Shown piece by piece: positions 24,656 through 33,507 of a DNA stretch of 64,000 nt (position 1 is its first letter; each line of letters begins with the position of its first letter). The notes below the pieces were generated by a model that saw nothing but the letters and a program-made list of their open reading frames with translations, ran no database searches and was not told where the DNA came from. Source of the DNA: Palsa-504 sp963790065 (lineage in GTDB: Bacteria > Actinomycetota > Actinomycetes > Streptosporangiales > Streptosporangiaceae); contig CAWBNK010000006.1 of the NCBI GenBank assembly GCA_963790065.1, forward strand, positions 372,001-436,000, written 5' to 3'. Made by a program: the position numbers and the translations under genes.

Positions 24656-25831
24656 ATGGAGCTGCAGCTCACCGCGGAGCAGAACGAATGGCGCGAGGAA
24701 GTCAGGGACTTCCTCGACACCGAGCTGCCCGCCCAGTGGGAGAAGTCGACCGAGTGGTGCGAGGACGAGGACTTCTGGACCTTCGCCACCGCGTTCACCA
24801 GGAAGGTCTCGGCCAAGGGCTGGATCGGGCTGACCTGGCCCAAGGAGTACGGCGGCCTGGCCCGCCCGCCCATCGACCAGCTGATCTTCTCCGAGGAGTT
24901 CACCTACCGCGACGCGCCGGTGATCAACACCATCGGCTGGGGGCTGGCCGCCGGGGCCCTGCTGCGGGGCGGCACCGAGGCCCAGAAGCAGAAGTTCCTG
25001 CCCCCCATCCAGCGGACCGAGGTGCTGTGGGCCGAGGGCTACACCGAGCCGGAAGCCGGCTCGGACCTGGCCTCGCTGTCCACCCGGGCGGTCCGTGACG
25101 GGGACGAGTGGGTGATCACCGGGCAGAAGACGTTCACCACCTGGGGCAGCCACTCCGACATGCTCTACTGCGCGGCGCGCACCGACCCCGAGGCCCCGCG
25201 GCACCGCGGCATCACGATCTTCGGGCTGCCCATTCACCAGCCCGGCGTCTCGTTCGGCGCGCTAAACAACATCGGCGGCGGCCGGCAGAACCACACCTTC
25301 CTCGAGGGCGCCCGCGTCCCGCACGAGAACATGATCGGCACCGAGGGCCGGGGCTGGGACCTGATCATGGGCGGGTTCTACGGCGGCAACATCGGGGCCG
25401 CCTACATGGAGGCCCAGGCCAAGCTGGACATGATGGTGGTGTTCTGCAAGACCGCCCGGCGCAACGGCAAGCGGCTCATCGACGACCCGGTGGTGCGCGA
25501 CCAGCTGGCCGAGATGGACCTGCTCGTCCAGGCCGAGCGGCTGCTGACCTACGAGTCGCTGTCCAACATCCAATCCAAGCGGCCGCCGGCCTTCGCCGGC
25601 GCGATCGGGACCGTGGTTACCAAGGAGGCCATGCCCCGGTTCGCCGAGCTCACCAACCTCATCGCCGGCCGGGTCGGCCAGCTGGCCCTCGGCTCGCGCT
25701 GGGCCCCGGTCGACGTGGCCAGCGGCGGGCCCGAGGCGTGGTTCAGGACCTCGATCCGCAACCACGCGGGCGGCACCTCGCAGGTCAAGCGGATGGTGCT
25801 GGCCACCCGCGGCCTCGGGCTCCCAAGATAG
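24656..25831 (+). CDS. Acyl-CoA dehydrogenase, large subunit type
   Basis: A 391-residue FAD enzyme of the acyl-CoA dehydrogenase family, which oxidises acyl-CoA to enoyl-CoA and passes electrons to ETF. It shows the family patterns WPKEYGG, GYTEPEAGSDLASL (flavin-binding strand), VITGQKTFTTW and the C-terminal GGTSQVKRMVLATRGLGLP. The second, shorter dehydrogenase gene follows 10 bases later. Such paired genes often make heterotetramers in actinobacterial steroid or branched-acid degradation, where only one subunit carries the base. It heads an operon with a CoA-transferase and faces the EtfA/EtfB genes. Confidence 0.9.
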   Translation: MELQLTAEQNEWREEVRDFLDTELPAQWEKSTEWCEDEDFWTFATAFTRKVSAKGWIGLTWPKEYGGLARPPIDQLIFSEEFTYRDAPVINTIGWGLAAGALLRGGTEAQKQKFLPPIQRTEVLWAEGYTEPEAGSDLASLSTRAVRDGDEWVITGQKTFTTWGSHSDMLYCAARTDPEAPRHRGITIFGLPIHQPGVSFGALNNIGGGRQNHTFLEGARVPHENMIGTEGRGWDLIMGGFYGGNIGAAYMEAQAKLDMMVVFCKTARRNGKRLIDDPVVRDQLAEMDLLVQAERLLTYESLSNIQSKRPPAFAGAIGTVVTKEAMPRFAELTNLIAGRVGQLALGSRWAPVDVASGGPEAWFRTSIRNHAGGTSQVKRMVLATRGLGLPR

Positions 25832-25841
25832 GAGGCATCAG

Positions 25842-26978
25842 GTGGACATCGATCTCGAGCAGCATCAAGTCGACCTGGCCGAGACCGCGCGGCGGTTCTT
25901 CGAGGCGCGCAGCGCGATCAGCGCGGTCCGCGCCTGGGAGGATTCCGAGGCGGGATTCGCCCCCGGGCTGTGGGCCGAGATGGCCAGCCTGGGCTGGCTC
26001 CGCCTCGGCCACCCGGAATCGGCGGCCGGCGTGGGCGGCGGCGTGCTGGAGCTGAGCGTCATCTACCAGGCCATGGGCCGCACCCTGGCGCCGGTCCCGC
26101 ACCTGGAGTCGGCCGTGATCGGGGCGGGCGTGCTGGCCGCCGCGGATACCCCGGCCGCCCGCGACCTGCTGGAGCCGGTCCTGTCTGGTACCAGCATCGT
26201 CACGCCCGCGCTGGCCGAGGATGACACCGGCTTCGGCCCCGAGGCCATCGCCATGGCGGGCCAGCTGGAAGCGGACGGCTCGCTGGTGCTGGCGGGCAGC
26301 AAGATCCTGGTCGGCTACGCCAACTCCGCCAGCCACCTGATCGTCGCCGCCCGCACCTCGCCGGCCTCGGCGGCCGCCTCGGGCATCACGCTGGCCCTGG
26401 TGGAGGCGGCCGCGCCCGGCGTGCAGCTGACCAGGCTGCCCAACCTGGCCGGCTATCCGCTGTACGCCACGACCTTCGACTCGGTGCGGGTCGGGCCCGC
26501 CGCCATCTTGGGCCGGGCCGACGCCGGGTGGGAACTGCTCGAGCCGATCCTGGACCGGGCCGCGGTGCTGCGCGCCGCTCAGATCCAGGGCGCCGCCGAG
26601 CGCCTGCTCGAGCTGTCGGTGGACTACGCCGAGCGCCGCAGCCAGTTCGGCCAGGCCATCGGGCGCTATCAGGCCGTGCAGTACCTGTGCTCGGACATCG
26701 CCATCAACAGCCACCTGACCTCGCTGATGGTCCGCTACGCGGCCGGGCTGCTCGACAGCGGGCTGCCCGCCGCCAAGGCGGTCTCCGAAGCCAAGGCCCA
26801 GGCCTCGCTGACCGCCCGGCTGGCCCCCGAACGGGCCCACGCCGTGCACGCCGGCATCGCCTTCATCCTCGACTTCGACGTGCAGCTGTTCACCCGCCGC
26901 TGCCGCCACTGGGAGCTCGACATCGGCGACGAGCGCTACCACCGCGAGCGCATCGCCGACGCCCTCGCCGCCGCCTGA
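25842..26978 (+). CDS. Acyl-CoA dehydrogenase, partner subunit
   Basis: A 378-residue acyl-CoA dehydrogenase-like protein beginning at GTG behind GGAGG. It is more diverged than its neighbour: it has VVDL-like and FxARS N-terminal helices, AGSKILVGYANSASHLIV in the middle domain, and SQFGQAIGRYQAVQYLCSDIAIN in the C-terminal helical bundle. The typical C-terminal catalytic Glu region is not clear, so it may be a flavin-binding partner of the preceding gene product. It is 10 bases downstream of that gene and 19 bases upstream of the CoA-transferase gene. Confidence 0.88.
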   Translation: MDIDLEQHQVDLAETARRFFEARSAISAVRAWEDSEAGFAPGLWAEMASLGWLRLGHPESAAGVGGGVLELSVIYQAMGRTLAPVPHLESAVIGAGVLAAADTPAARDLLEPVLSGTSIVTPALAEDDTGFGPEAIAMAGQLEADGSLVLAGSKILVGYANSASHLIVAARTSPASAAASGITLALVEAAAPGVQLTRLPNLAGYPLYATTFDSVRVGPAAILGRADAGWELLEPILDRAAVLRAAQIQGAAERLLELSVDYAERRSQFGQAIGRYQAVQYLCSDIAINSHLTSLMVRYAAGLLDSGLPAAKAVSEAKAQASLTARLAPERAHAVHAGIAFILDFDVQLFTRRCRHWELDIGDERYHRERIADALAAA

Positions 26979-26997
26979 GACGGAGCCGGATGCCACG

Positions 26998-29335
26998 ATG
27001 ACCTCGCCCCTGGATGGAGTCCGGGTCCTGGACCTGGGCGGTGAGCTGTCCGCCTACGGCACCAAGATCCTCGCGGACCTGGGCGCCGACGTGGTCAAGG
27101 TCGAGCCCGCGGGCGGCGACCGCCAGCGCTGGCGCCCGCCCTTCGCGGGCGGCGCGCCCGGACTGGAGTCCAGCCTGACCTTCGCCTACTACCACGCGAA
27201 CAAGCGGGGCGTCCAGCTGGATCTGACGGATCCGGCCAGCGAGGCCGAACTGGCCCGCCTGGCCGCCGGCTGCGACGCCGTGGTGATTTCCCCGTCGGCT
27301 CGGCAGCCGGTGCCGGGCTGGGACCGCGACGCCCGGCGGCTGTCCTGGGCCGGCCCGGATACCGTCATCTGCTGCCTGACCCCGTACGGCCTGGACGGGC
27401 CGCTGCGGGACCGGCGCGCGACCCAGCTGACCGCCTACGCCGACAGCGGCGGGATGTGGTCGATCGGGCCCGCGGAGGGCCCGCCGCGGGTCATCCCGGC
27501 CTTCCCGTTCTACGACGAGCTGGCCGCGCACGCGGCGTTCGCCATCATGGTCGCGCTGCGCGAGCGGTCCCAGGCTGGCGGGCAGGTCATCGACCTGTGC
27601 CTGCACGACCTGCTCGCCTACCGGGAGTCGACGGGGGTCAGCTACTACACCATGGTGGGCCGTTCGCTCATCTCCCGTACTCGCGGGCCGAGCATGCCCC
27701 CCACCGGGATCTGGGACGTGAGCGACGGCCAGATCGAGCTGCTGATCTGGAATCCGCCGCACTGGGACGGGTTCCTGGAGATCGTCGGCCGGCCGGACGA
27801 CCTGCTCGATCCGGCCCTGCGGGACCGGGTCGAGCGGTTTGCCCGGGCCGATCAGCTCGTCCCGCGGGTGCGGGAACTGCTCGCCCCGTTCACCATGGCT
27901 GGGTTCTGGGACCTGGCTCTGGACCACCGCGTGCCGTGCGCGCCGGTCAACACCATCCTGCAGGTCACCCGTGACCCGCAGCTGGCCAGCCGCGACTTCT
28001 GGGCCGACCACGACCGGCCCGGGACCGGGCCGTTCCGCGCGCCGGGCCGGCCGCTGCGCTCCTCGGCGCCGCTGCTGAGCTACCGGCGGGAGGCGCCGCT
28101 GCTCGGTGAGCACGACCAGGAACTGCTGGGCGGCGGCTGGGCGGCCAGCCGGGTCGGCCAGCCCTGGTCGCTGCCGGCCGGCCCGCGACTGGGCGACCTC
28201 AAGGTGCTGTCGTTCGGGACTGCGATCGCGGGCAACGTCAGCGCCACCACGCTGGCCGAGCTGGGCGCGGACGTGGTCAAGATCGAATCGCCCGACCGGC
28301 CCGACCCGCTGCGCCTGCCGGGGATCCCGGGGCTGCCCAAGGCCTTCGATCCGGCCGGCCGGCCGGTCAGCCTGCTGTTCTCCTCCTACTCCCGCAGCGG
28401 CCGCACGCTGACCCTGGACATGAAGAGCCCGGCCGGGCTGGAGACCTTCAGCCAGCTCGTGCGGCAGGCCGACGTGCTGATCGACAACTTCGCCACCGGC
28501 GTGATGACCGGCTGGGGCCTGACCCCTCAGGTCCTGGCCGAGATGAACCCCCGGCTGATCTGGGTCTCGGTCAGTGGGTACGGCCGCACCGGGCCCCGGG
28601 CCACGGCCATGGCCTACGGGTCCAACATAAACGGGTTCATGGGCCTGACCCGGGTGTGGTCGCCGCACGGCTCCCAGTTCGACTACACCGCCGTGGCGCA
28701 CGTGCTGATCACCATCTTCGCCGCGCTGGCCCACCGCGACCGCACCGGTCAGGGCTGCTACACCGAGATCGCCCAGGCCGAGGCGGGCGGGGTCATGCTC
28801 GCGCCGCTGTTCCTGGCGGCCCTGGCCACCGGCCAGGATGTGTGGCCGGAGCCGAACGAGGTGCCCGGCTCGTATCTGTCTGGCGTATTCGCTGCCGCCG
28901 GGCAGGACGCCTGGCTGGCCGTCGAGCTCGAGGACGCATCCGACTGGGACACCGCCGCGCGCCTGCTCAGCGTGCCCGAGCTGTGCACCGGCCAGCACGG
29001 CCCGCCTCCCGAAGCCGCCGCCGTCGCCGGACCTCAAGAAGGTCATCGCCGCCTGGGCTCAGGCCCTCACCCCGGCCCAGGGCGCCCGCCAGCTGCAGGC
29101 CGCGGGGCTGGCCGCCGCCGCCGTGCTGGAGATCGCCGACCTGTTCGCCGACGCCGGCCTCTGGGCTCACGGCGGCCTGGCCGAGCTGCACCTCCCGGAC
29201 ACCGACGTCACCACCTGGGTCACCGGCCCGTTCCAGCACATGGCTACGCCCCGTGCCTACGTCCGCTTCCCCAGCCCCCACCCCGGCCAGCACAACCAGG
29301 AGATCCTCCGCGACTGGCTGGAGCCGGAGGCCTGA
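26998..29335 (+). CDS. Tandem-domain CaiB/BaiF CoA-transferase, frameshifted near its end
   Basis: Two family III CoA-transferase domains in one chain: about 1-380 and 395-780. They would transfer CoA between acyl-CoA and a free acid. Domain 1 has the catalytic Asp (about 204) in DLCLHDLLAY. In domain 2 the matching position is Glu (about 595) in EIAQAEAGG. From about base 28990 the plausible protein moves to another frame: the C-terminal sequence DLKKVIAAWAQAL to QHNQEILRDWLEPEA is read from there to a stop at 29335. The original frame instead runs on as nonsense to 29442. A one-base event between 28985 and 29020 explains this. A hairpin directly at 29335 supports that end. It may be a real mutation or a sequencing error. 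Confidence 0.85.
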
Positions 29336-29353
29336 CCCCCCGCTCAGGCCTCC
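29326..29353. terminator. Hairpin at CoA-transferase end
   Basis: GGAGGCCTGA (29326-29335, including the stop codon) pairs exactly with 29344-29353 over an 8-base loop. It sits between convergent genes and is terminator-like, without a U-tract. Confidence 0.6.
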
Positions 29354-29422
29354 CCGGGCATCACTGGTGTCCCGCCTGGGGCCGCCCGCTATCCGCAGCC
29401 CGTCGGCTGCAGAGCGGCGCTC

Positions 29423-30403
29423 TCAGCCCCGGCGGCGGGTGATCTCCTCGGTGAGGGCCGGGACGACCTTGTGCAGGTCGCCGACGATGCCGAAGTCGGC
29501 CAGGTCGAAGATCGGCGCCTCGGGATCCTTGTTGATCGCGGCGATGACCTTGGAGGTCTGCATGCCGGCCCGGTGCTGGATCGCGCCCGATATCCCGATG
29601 GCCAGGTAGAGCTGCGGCGAGACGGTCTTGCCGGTCTGGCCCACCTGGTTGCTGTGCGGGTACCAGCCGGCGTCCACGGCCGCCCGCGAGGCGCCGACGG
29701 CCGCGCCCAGCAGGTCGGCCAGGCCCTCGATCTGGGCGAAGTGCTCGGCGCCGCCCAGGCCGCGCCCGCCCGAGACCACGATGGAGGCGTCGGTCAGTTC
29801 CGGCCGGCCGGAACTCTCCCGGACCGTCCGGTCGGTGATCGTGGTCGCCGTCGCGGCGTCAGACAGTTCCACCGCGACCTCGTGCACGGCCGGCTCGGCC
29901 GGCTCGGCGACCGGCGTGGTGGCGTTCGGCTTCACCGTGATGACCGGCACGCCCACCGTGACCGCCGACGTCACCGTGAAGGAGGCCGCGAAGACCGACT
30001 CGGTGGCCACCACGCCGTGGCCGGACGCCGGATCCCCGGCCTCGACATCCACCGCGTCGGTGATCAGGCCGCTTTCCAGCCGCAGCGCCAGCCTGGCCCC
30101 GACCTCCTTGCCCTCCGGGCTCGAGGTCAGCAGCACGGCGGCCAGTTCACCGCCGATCTGCCCGGCGATCTGCTGCAGCGCGTCGACTTTCGGCACCACC
30201 AGATGCTCGAGCACCCGCGGGTCGGGCACCAGGTATACGTCGGCGGCCCCGTACTCGCCGAGGGCGGGCACGGCCTGGCTGGCCGCCGGGCCGAACACCA
30301 CCGCGGCGGGCGTGCCGATCCGGCGCGCCAGGGTCAGCAGCTCGAGCGTGGGCTTGGGCACCGAACCGTCCACGGCGTCGACGACCACGAGAACTACAGG
30401 CAT
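29423..30403 (-). CDS. etfA: Electron transfer flavoprotein alpha subunit
   Basis: A 326-residue protein with the two-domain ETF-alpha layout. The C-terminal FAD domain has SGGRGLGGAEHF, GASRAAVDAGW, QVGQTGKTVSPQLYLAIG and the SGAIQHRAGM loop, then INKDPEAPIFDLADFGIVGD. ETF accepts electrons from acyl-CoA dehydrogenases and passes them to ETF-quinone oxidoreductase. The ATG at 30403 follows AGAAGGAGACCC. It lies about 50 bases downstream of etfB in one operon and faces the acyl-CoA dehydrogenase operon tail to tail, a fitting electron acceptor for it. Confidence 0.95.
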   Translation of the reverse strand: MPVVLVVVDAVDGSVPKPTLELLTLARRIGTPAAVVFGPAASQAVPALGEYGAADVYLVPDPRVLEHLVVPKVDALQQIAGQIGGELAAVLLTSSPEGKEVGARLALRLESGLITDAVDVEAGDPASGHGVVATESVFAASFTVTSAVTVGVPVITVKPNATTPVAEPAEPAVHEVAVELSDAATATTITDRTVRESSGRPELTDASIVVSGGRGLGGAEHFAQIEGLADLLGAAVGASRAAVDAGWYPHSNQVGQTGKTVSPQLYLAIGISGAIQHRAGMQTSKVIAAINKDPEAPIFDLADFGIVGDLHKVVPALTEEITRRRG

Positions 30404-30455
30404 GGGTCTCCTTCTAGCTGGGCCCGGGCTCCGGCGAGGGCGCGGCAGGTCAGGG

Positions 30456-31238
30456 TTAGATGAAGCGCTGGGCGGCGAGGAAGTCGGCCAGCGCCCGGCC
30501 GCCGTCACCGTCGTCCTTGACGAGCTGCCCGGCGGTCCGGGCCGGGCGCCGGGTGGCAGTCAGTACCGTCGTGCGCGCCCCGGCCAGGCCCACGAGCCCG
30601 GGATCGATGTCCAGGTCGGCCAGGCTCAAGGTCTCGACCGGCTTCTTCTTGGCCGCCATGATCCCCTTGAACGACGGGTACCTGGCCTCACCGGTCCGGT
30701 CGGTCACGCTGACCACCGCGGGCAGCCGCGCCGTCACGGTCTCGGCGCTGGTGTCAGAGTCGCGGAGGATCTCCACCGCCTCGCCGCTGACCGACAGCCG
30801 CCCGGCGTAGGTCACCTGCGGTACTCCCAGCCGCTCGGCCAGCAGGGCGGGCACCACGCCCATCCCGGCGTCCGTCGAGGCCATGCCGGTCACCACCAGG
30901 TCGAAGCCCATCCGCTTGATCGCCGCGGCCAGCACCAGCGAGGTCGCGAACGCGTCAGATCCGTGCAAGGCATCGTCTTTGACGTGCACGGCCCCGTCGC
31001 CGCCCATCGACAGCGCCTTCCGCAGCGCGTCGGAGGCGCCGTCCGGCCCCATCGTCAGGTACGTCAATTCCCAGCCGTCACCCGACTCCTGGACCCGCAG
31101 CGCCTGCTCGGCGGCGTGCTCGTCCAGTTCCGACAGCCTGCCCGGCGTCGCGGCCCGGTCGACGGTGCCGTCGGGCAGGAAGCTGCGGTCAGAGGTGAGG
31201 TCAGGAGTGAACTTAACGAGGACGACGATCTTCGGCAA
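30456..31238 (-). CDS. etfB: Electron transfer flavoprotein beta subunit
   Basis: A 260-residue ETF-beta, beginning with TTG behind GAGGTG. Typical segments are KIVVLVKFTPD at the start, ELTYLTMGP, HGSDAFATSLVLAAAIK, VVTGMASTDAGMGVVPALLAERLG (AMP-binding loop) and FKGIMAAKKKPVETLSLADL, the part that contacts the dehydrogenase partner. It is the first gene of the etfBA operon, with a promoter at 31286-31315. It completes the electron carrier for the acyl-CoA dehydrogenases in this window. Confidence 0.95.
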   Translation of the reverse strand: MPKIVVLVKFTPDLTSDRSFLPDGTVDRAATPGRLSELDEHAAEQALRVQESGDGWELTYLTMGPDGASDALRKALSMGGDGAVHVKDDALHGSDAFATSLVLAAAIKRMGFDLVVTGMASTDAGMGVVPALLAERLGVPQVTYAGRLSVSGEAVEILRDSDTSAETVTARLPAVVSVTDRTGEARYPSFKGIMAAKKKPVETLSLADLDIDPGLVGLAGARTTVLTATRRPARTAGQLVKDDGDGGRALADFLAAQRFI

Positions 31239-31285
31239 CGCACACCTCGGTCTGGTCAGCGGTCAGAATGATTCGATCTATTTCA

Positions 31286-31315
31286 AAATTACCGAAGCAC
31301 GCCTGCGCGGGTCAA
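31286..31315 (-). promoter_or_regulatory. Sigma70-like promoter of etfBA
   Basis: On the minus strand TTGACC (31315-31310) and TAATTT (31291-31286) are separated by 18 bases, about 50 bases before the etfB start. Nearby is GATTCGATC, similar to the patch at 24587. Assigned by inspection. Confidence 0.45.
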
Positions 31316-31433
31316 GTGCTCGGCCGCCCCGCCCGGCCGGAGCACCTGGCCAGCGCACCCGCCGCTCAGTCAGCCGCCTCACCAGCCCCGCGGCCACCGC
31401 CGCAAGTGGTGCCCGCCCGTCATTAATGAGACA

Positions 31434-31457
31434 ATAGTTTGCATAATGTCAAAGTAT
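31434..31457. promoter_or_regulatory. Imperfect dyad upstream of the orphan AAA ATPase
   Basis: ATAGTTTG (31434-31441) and CAAAGTAT (31450-31457) form an inverted repeat with one mismatch around 8 bases. A perfect TCATTAATGA palindrome lies just left (31420-31429). CAAACTAT on the opposite strand matches the core of the elements at 50728 and 55191. It is about 95 bases before the gene. Confidence 0.45.
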
Positions 31458-31549
31458 CCGTGATCGGGTGCCGGTCAGCGGACATGGACCGGCGACCGGG
31501 AGGAACGGCAGACTAGTCACAGTGCCCGTAGCGCACTGCAGGAGCGTTG

Positions 31550-32482
31550 ATGACAACTGAGATCGGGACCGCAGGACCCGGCGCGCGCCCCCGGTGGTTC
31601 GACTCCGCCGGACAGATCGAGGGCCTGCTGCGCGGCGTGGGCTACCTGGCCAGCGAGCACGCCTGCGGCGTGGTGCACCTGGCCGATCAGCTCGGCAAGC
31701 CGATCCTGGTCGAGGGCCTGGCCGGCACGGGCAAGACCGAGCTGGCCAAGAGCACGGCCGTGATGACCGGGGCCAGGCTGATCCGCCTGCAGTGCTACGA
31801 GGGCCTGGATGAGGGCAAGGCCCTGTACGAATGGAACTACTCCAAGCAGCTCCTGCGCATCCTGGCCGACAACGTGGGCATGGTCCGCCGGGCCGGAAGC
31901 TGGGCAGATCTCGAGGCCGGCATCTTCACCGAAGACTTCCTGCTGCCCCGGCCGCTGCTTGACGCCATCCGGTCGCCCCAGCCGGTGGTGCTGCTGATCG
32001 ATGAGGTCGACCGGCTCGATATCGAGGCCGAGGCGCTGCTGCTCGAGGTCCTGTCCGATTACCAGGTGTCCATCCCGGAACTCGGCACGGTCTCCGGCCG
32101 TCAAATCCCGATGGTGTTCCTGACCTCCAACAGCTCCCGGGACCTTTCCGAGGCCCTGCGGCGCCGGTGCCTGTACCTGCACCTCGACTACCCGTCCGTC
32201 GAACGGGAGCGGGAGATCGTGCGGACCAGGGTGCCGGGGATCTCGGAGCACCTGGCCGAGCAGATCACGGCCATCGTCGGCTCGCTTCGCCAGCTGGACA
32301 TCAGGCAGCGCCCTTCGGTAGCGCAGACCCTGGAGTGGGCCAGGACGCTGCTGTCCCTCGGCGCCGAGACCATGGACGCCGAGCTGGTCGCCGACTCGCT
32401 GCGCGTGCTGCTCAGCTACCAGTCGGACATCGAGCTGGCCTCCGCGCGGCTGGCCGCGGGCCAGCTGCCCTGCGCCACGTGA
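31550..32482 (+). CDS. MoxR/CoxD-like AAA+ ATPase (orphan)
   Basis: A 310-residue AAA+ ATPase with Walker A GLAGTGKTEL (about 56-65), Walker B LLIDEVDR (D151), sensor 1 FLTSNSS and an arginine-finger region RRRCLYLHLDYP. The conserved RLIRLQCYEGLDEGKALYEWNY is typical of the CoxD group, which works with a VWA protein (CoxE) to mature CO dehydrogenase-type or other metalloenzymes. No VWA gene is next to it, while an unpaired VWA gene sits at 55759. The ATG at 31550 follows GGAGCG. A paralog is at 49642. The client enzyme is not encoded here. Confidence 0.9.
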   Translation: MTTEIGTAGPGARPRWFDSAGQIEGLLRGVGYLASEHACGVVHLADQLGKPILVEGLAGTGKTELAKSTAVMTGARLIRLQCYEGLDEGKALYEWNYSKQLLRILADNVGMVRRAGSWADLEAGIFTEDFLLPRPLLDAIRSPQPVVLLIDEVDRLDIEAEALLLEVLSDYQVSIPELGTVSGRQIPMVFLTSNSSRDLSEALRRRCLYLHLDYPSVEREREIVRTRVPGISEHLAEQITAIVGSLRQLDIRQRPSVAQTLEWARTLLSLGAETMDAELVADSLRVLLSYQSDIELASARLAAGQLPCAT

Positions 32483-32525
32483 TCAAGCCGCCAGCACGGC
32501 CCTGATCCAAGGCGCGAGCCGTCCC

Positions 32526-33227
32526 TCAGCTGCCCAGGAAGCGCAGCACAGCCTGCATGCACCGCACGTCGGAGGGCGTGCCGAAGTGATCGACGCCGCG
32601 CAGCGTGACCAGCTGCGCATCGGGCAGCGCGGCGACCAGCGGCTCGCCGGGACCGGCCGGGTCTTTGTCGCCCAGCACGACCAGCGCCGGGCAGGAGATC
32701 CGGGCCAGGTCGGCGGCGGTAAGCGACCGCTGCGGCCGGCGCAGGAAGGCGACCAGCGCGGTGCGGTCGTTGCCCGCGCCGTCGGCCAGGCGGCGGAAGA
32801 CCATCCCACCGATGTTCTCCGGGTCCGGCTCGCCCTCCAGCGCGGCGATGATGGGTGCCGCCCCGTCGCCGCCCCCGTTCAGCACGCTCCCCCCGATACC
32901 GAGCAGGGCCAGGCGGCGGAACTGCCCGGGCCGTTCGGCGGCCAGCCGCAGCAGGACGTGCGCTCCGGCCGAGAAGCCCACCGCATCAACCTGCTCGTAA
33001 CCGCTGATCTCCGCCGCCACCCGGTCCTCGACCGAGGAGTACTCGGCCGGGTCGGTCGGGCGCGGCGCCGCGCCGTGGCCCAGCAGGTCGACGGCGATGG
33101 TCTCCCGTCCCTCGTCGGCCAGCAGGTCGAGCCAGCCCGGCTGCCGCCAGTTGTGCTCGGCCGAGGAGGCAAAGCCGTGCACGAGCAGCACCGGAGACAC
33201 TTCCACCGTTTGATGATAGCTGATCAT
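32526..33227 (-). CDS. Alpha/beta-hydrolase
   Basis: A 233-residue alpha/beta-hydrolase with the oxyanion region LLVHGFASSAEHNW, nucleophile elbow GFSAG, an acid in the VLGDKDPAG strand and the catalytic His in GVDHFG. The fold and size match esterases or C-C bond hydrolases (MhpC-like). The start is placed at ATG 33227, with a weak GAGGAC upstream. A longer frame to 33314 is possible, but its first residues are unlike the family. It is convergent with the AAA ATPase gene and divergent from substrate-binding protein B. The substrate is unknown. Confidence 0.85.
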   Translation of the reverse strand: MISYHQTVEVSPVLLVHGFASSAEHNWRQPGWLDLLADEGRETIAVDLLGHGAAPRPTDPAEYSSVEDRVAAEISGYEQVDAVGFSAGAHVLLRLAAERPGQFRRLALLGIGGSVLNGGGDGAAPIIAALEGEPDPENIGGMVFRRLADGAGNDRTALVAFLRRPQRSLTAADLARISCPALVVLGDKDPAGPGEPLVAALPDAQLVTLRGVDHFGTPSDVRCMQAVLRFLGS

Positions 33228-33507
33228 ATGTCCTCGGCCAGGCCAACTCTCGATGCCGCGTTCTAGCAGGTCACGCTGTATACCGCAAGCAATCAGGCAA
33301 CAAGTCGGTAACACTTCTTGATGCCGTATTGACCCGATCGGGACAGCTCCCCACGCTTAGTTCATTCGAAGTTTACACAAGTGTCAATAACTTTCGGTAC
33401 AGGCGCAGGTCGGCCGCCGACGGGCGGATCGGCCGCGAGCGCGGCTGTTGATCATCCCCTGAGCTGGCCGGGTGCCAGGCACCGTCTTGGAGGCTAGGAG
33501 GCTTCGA

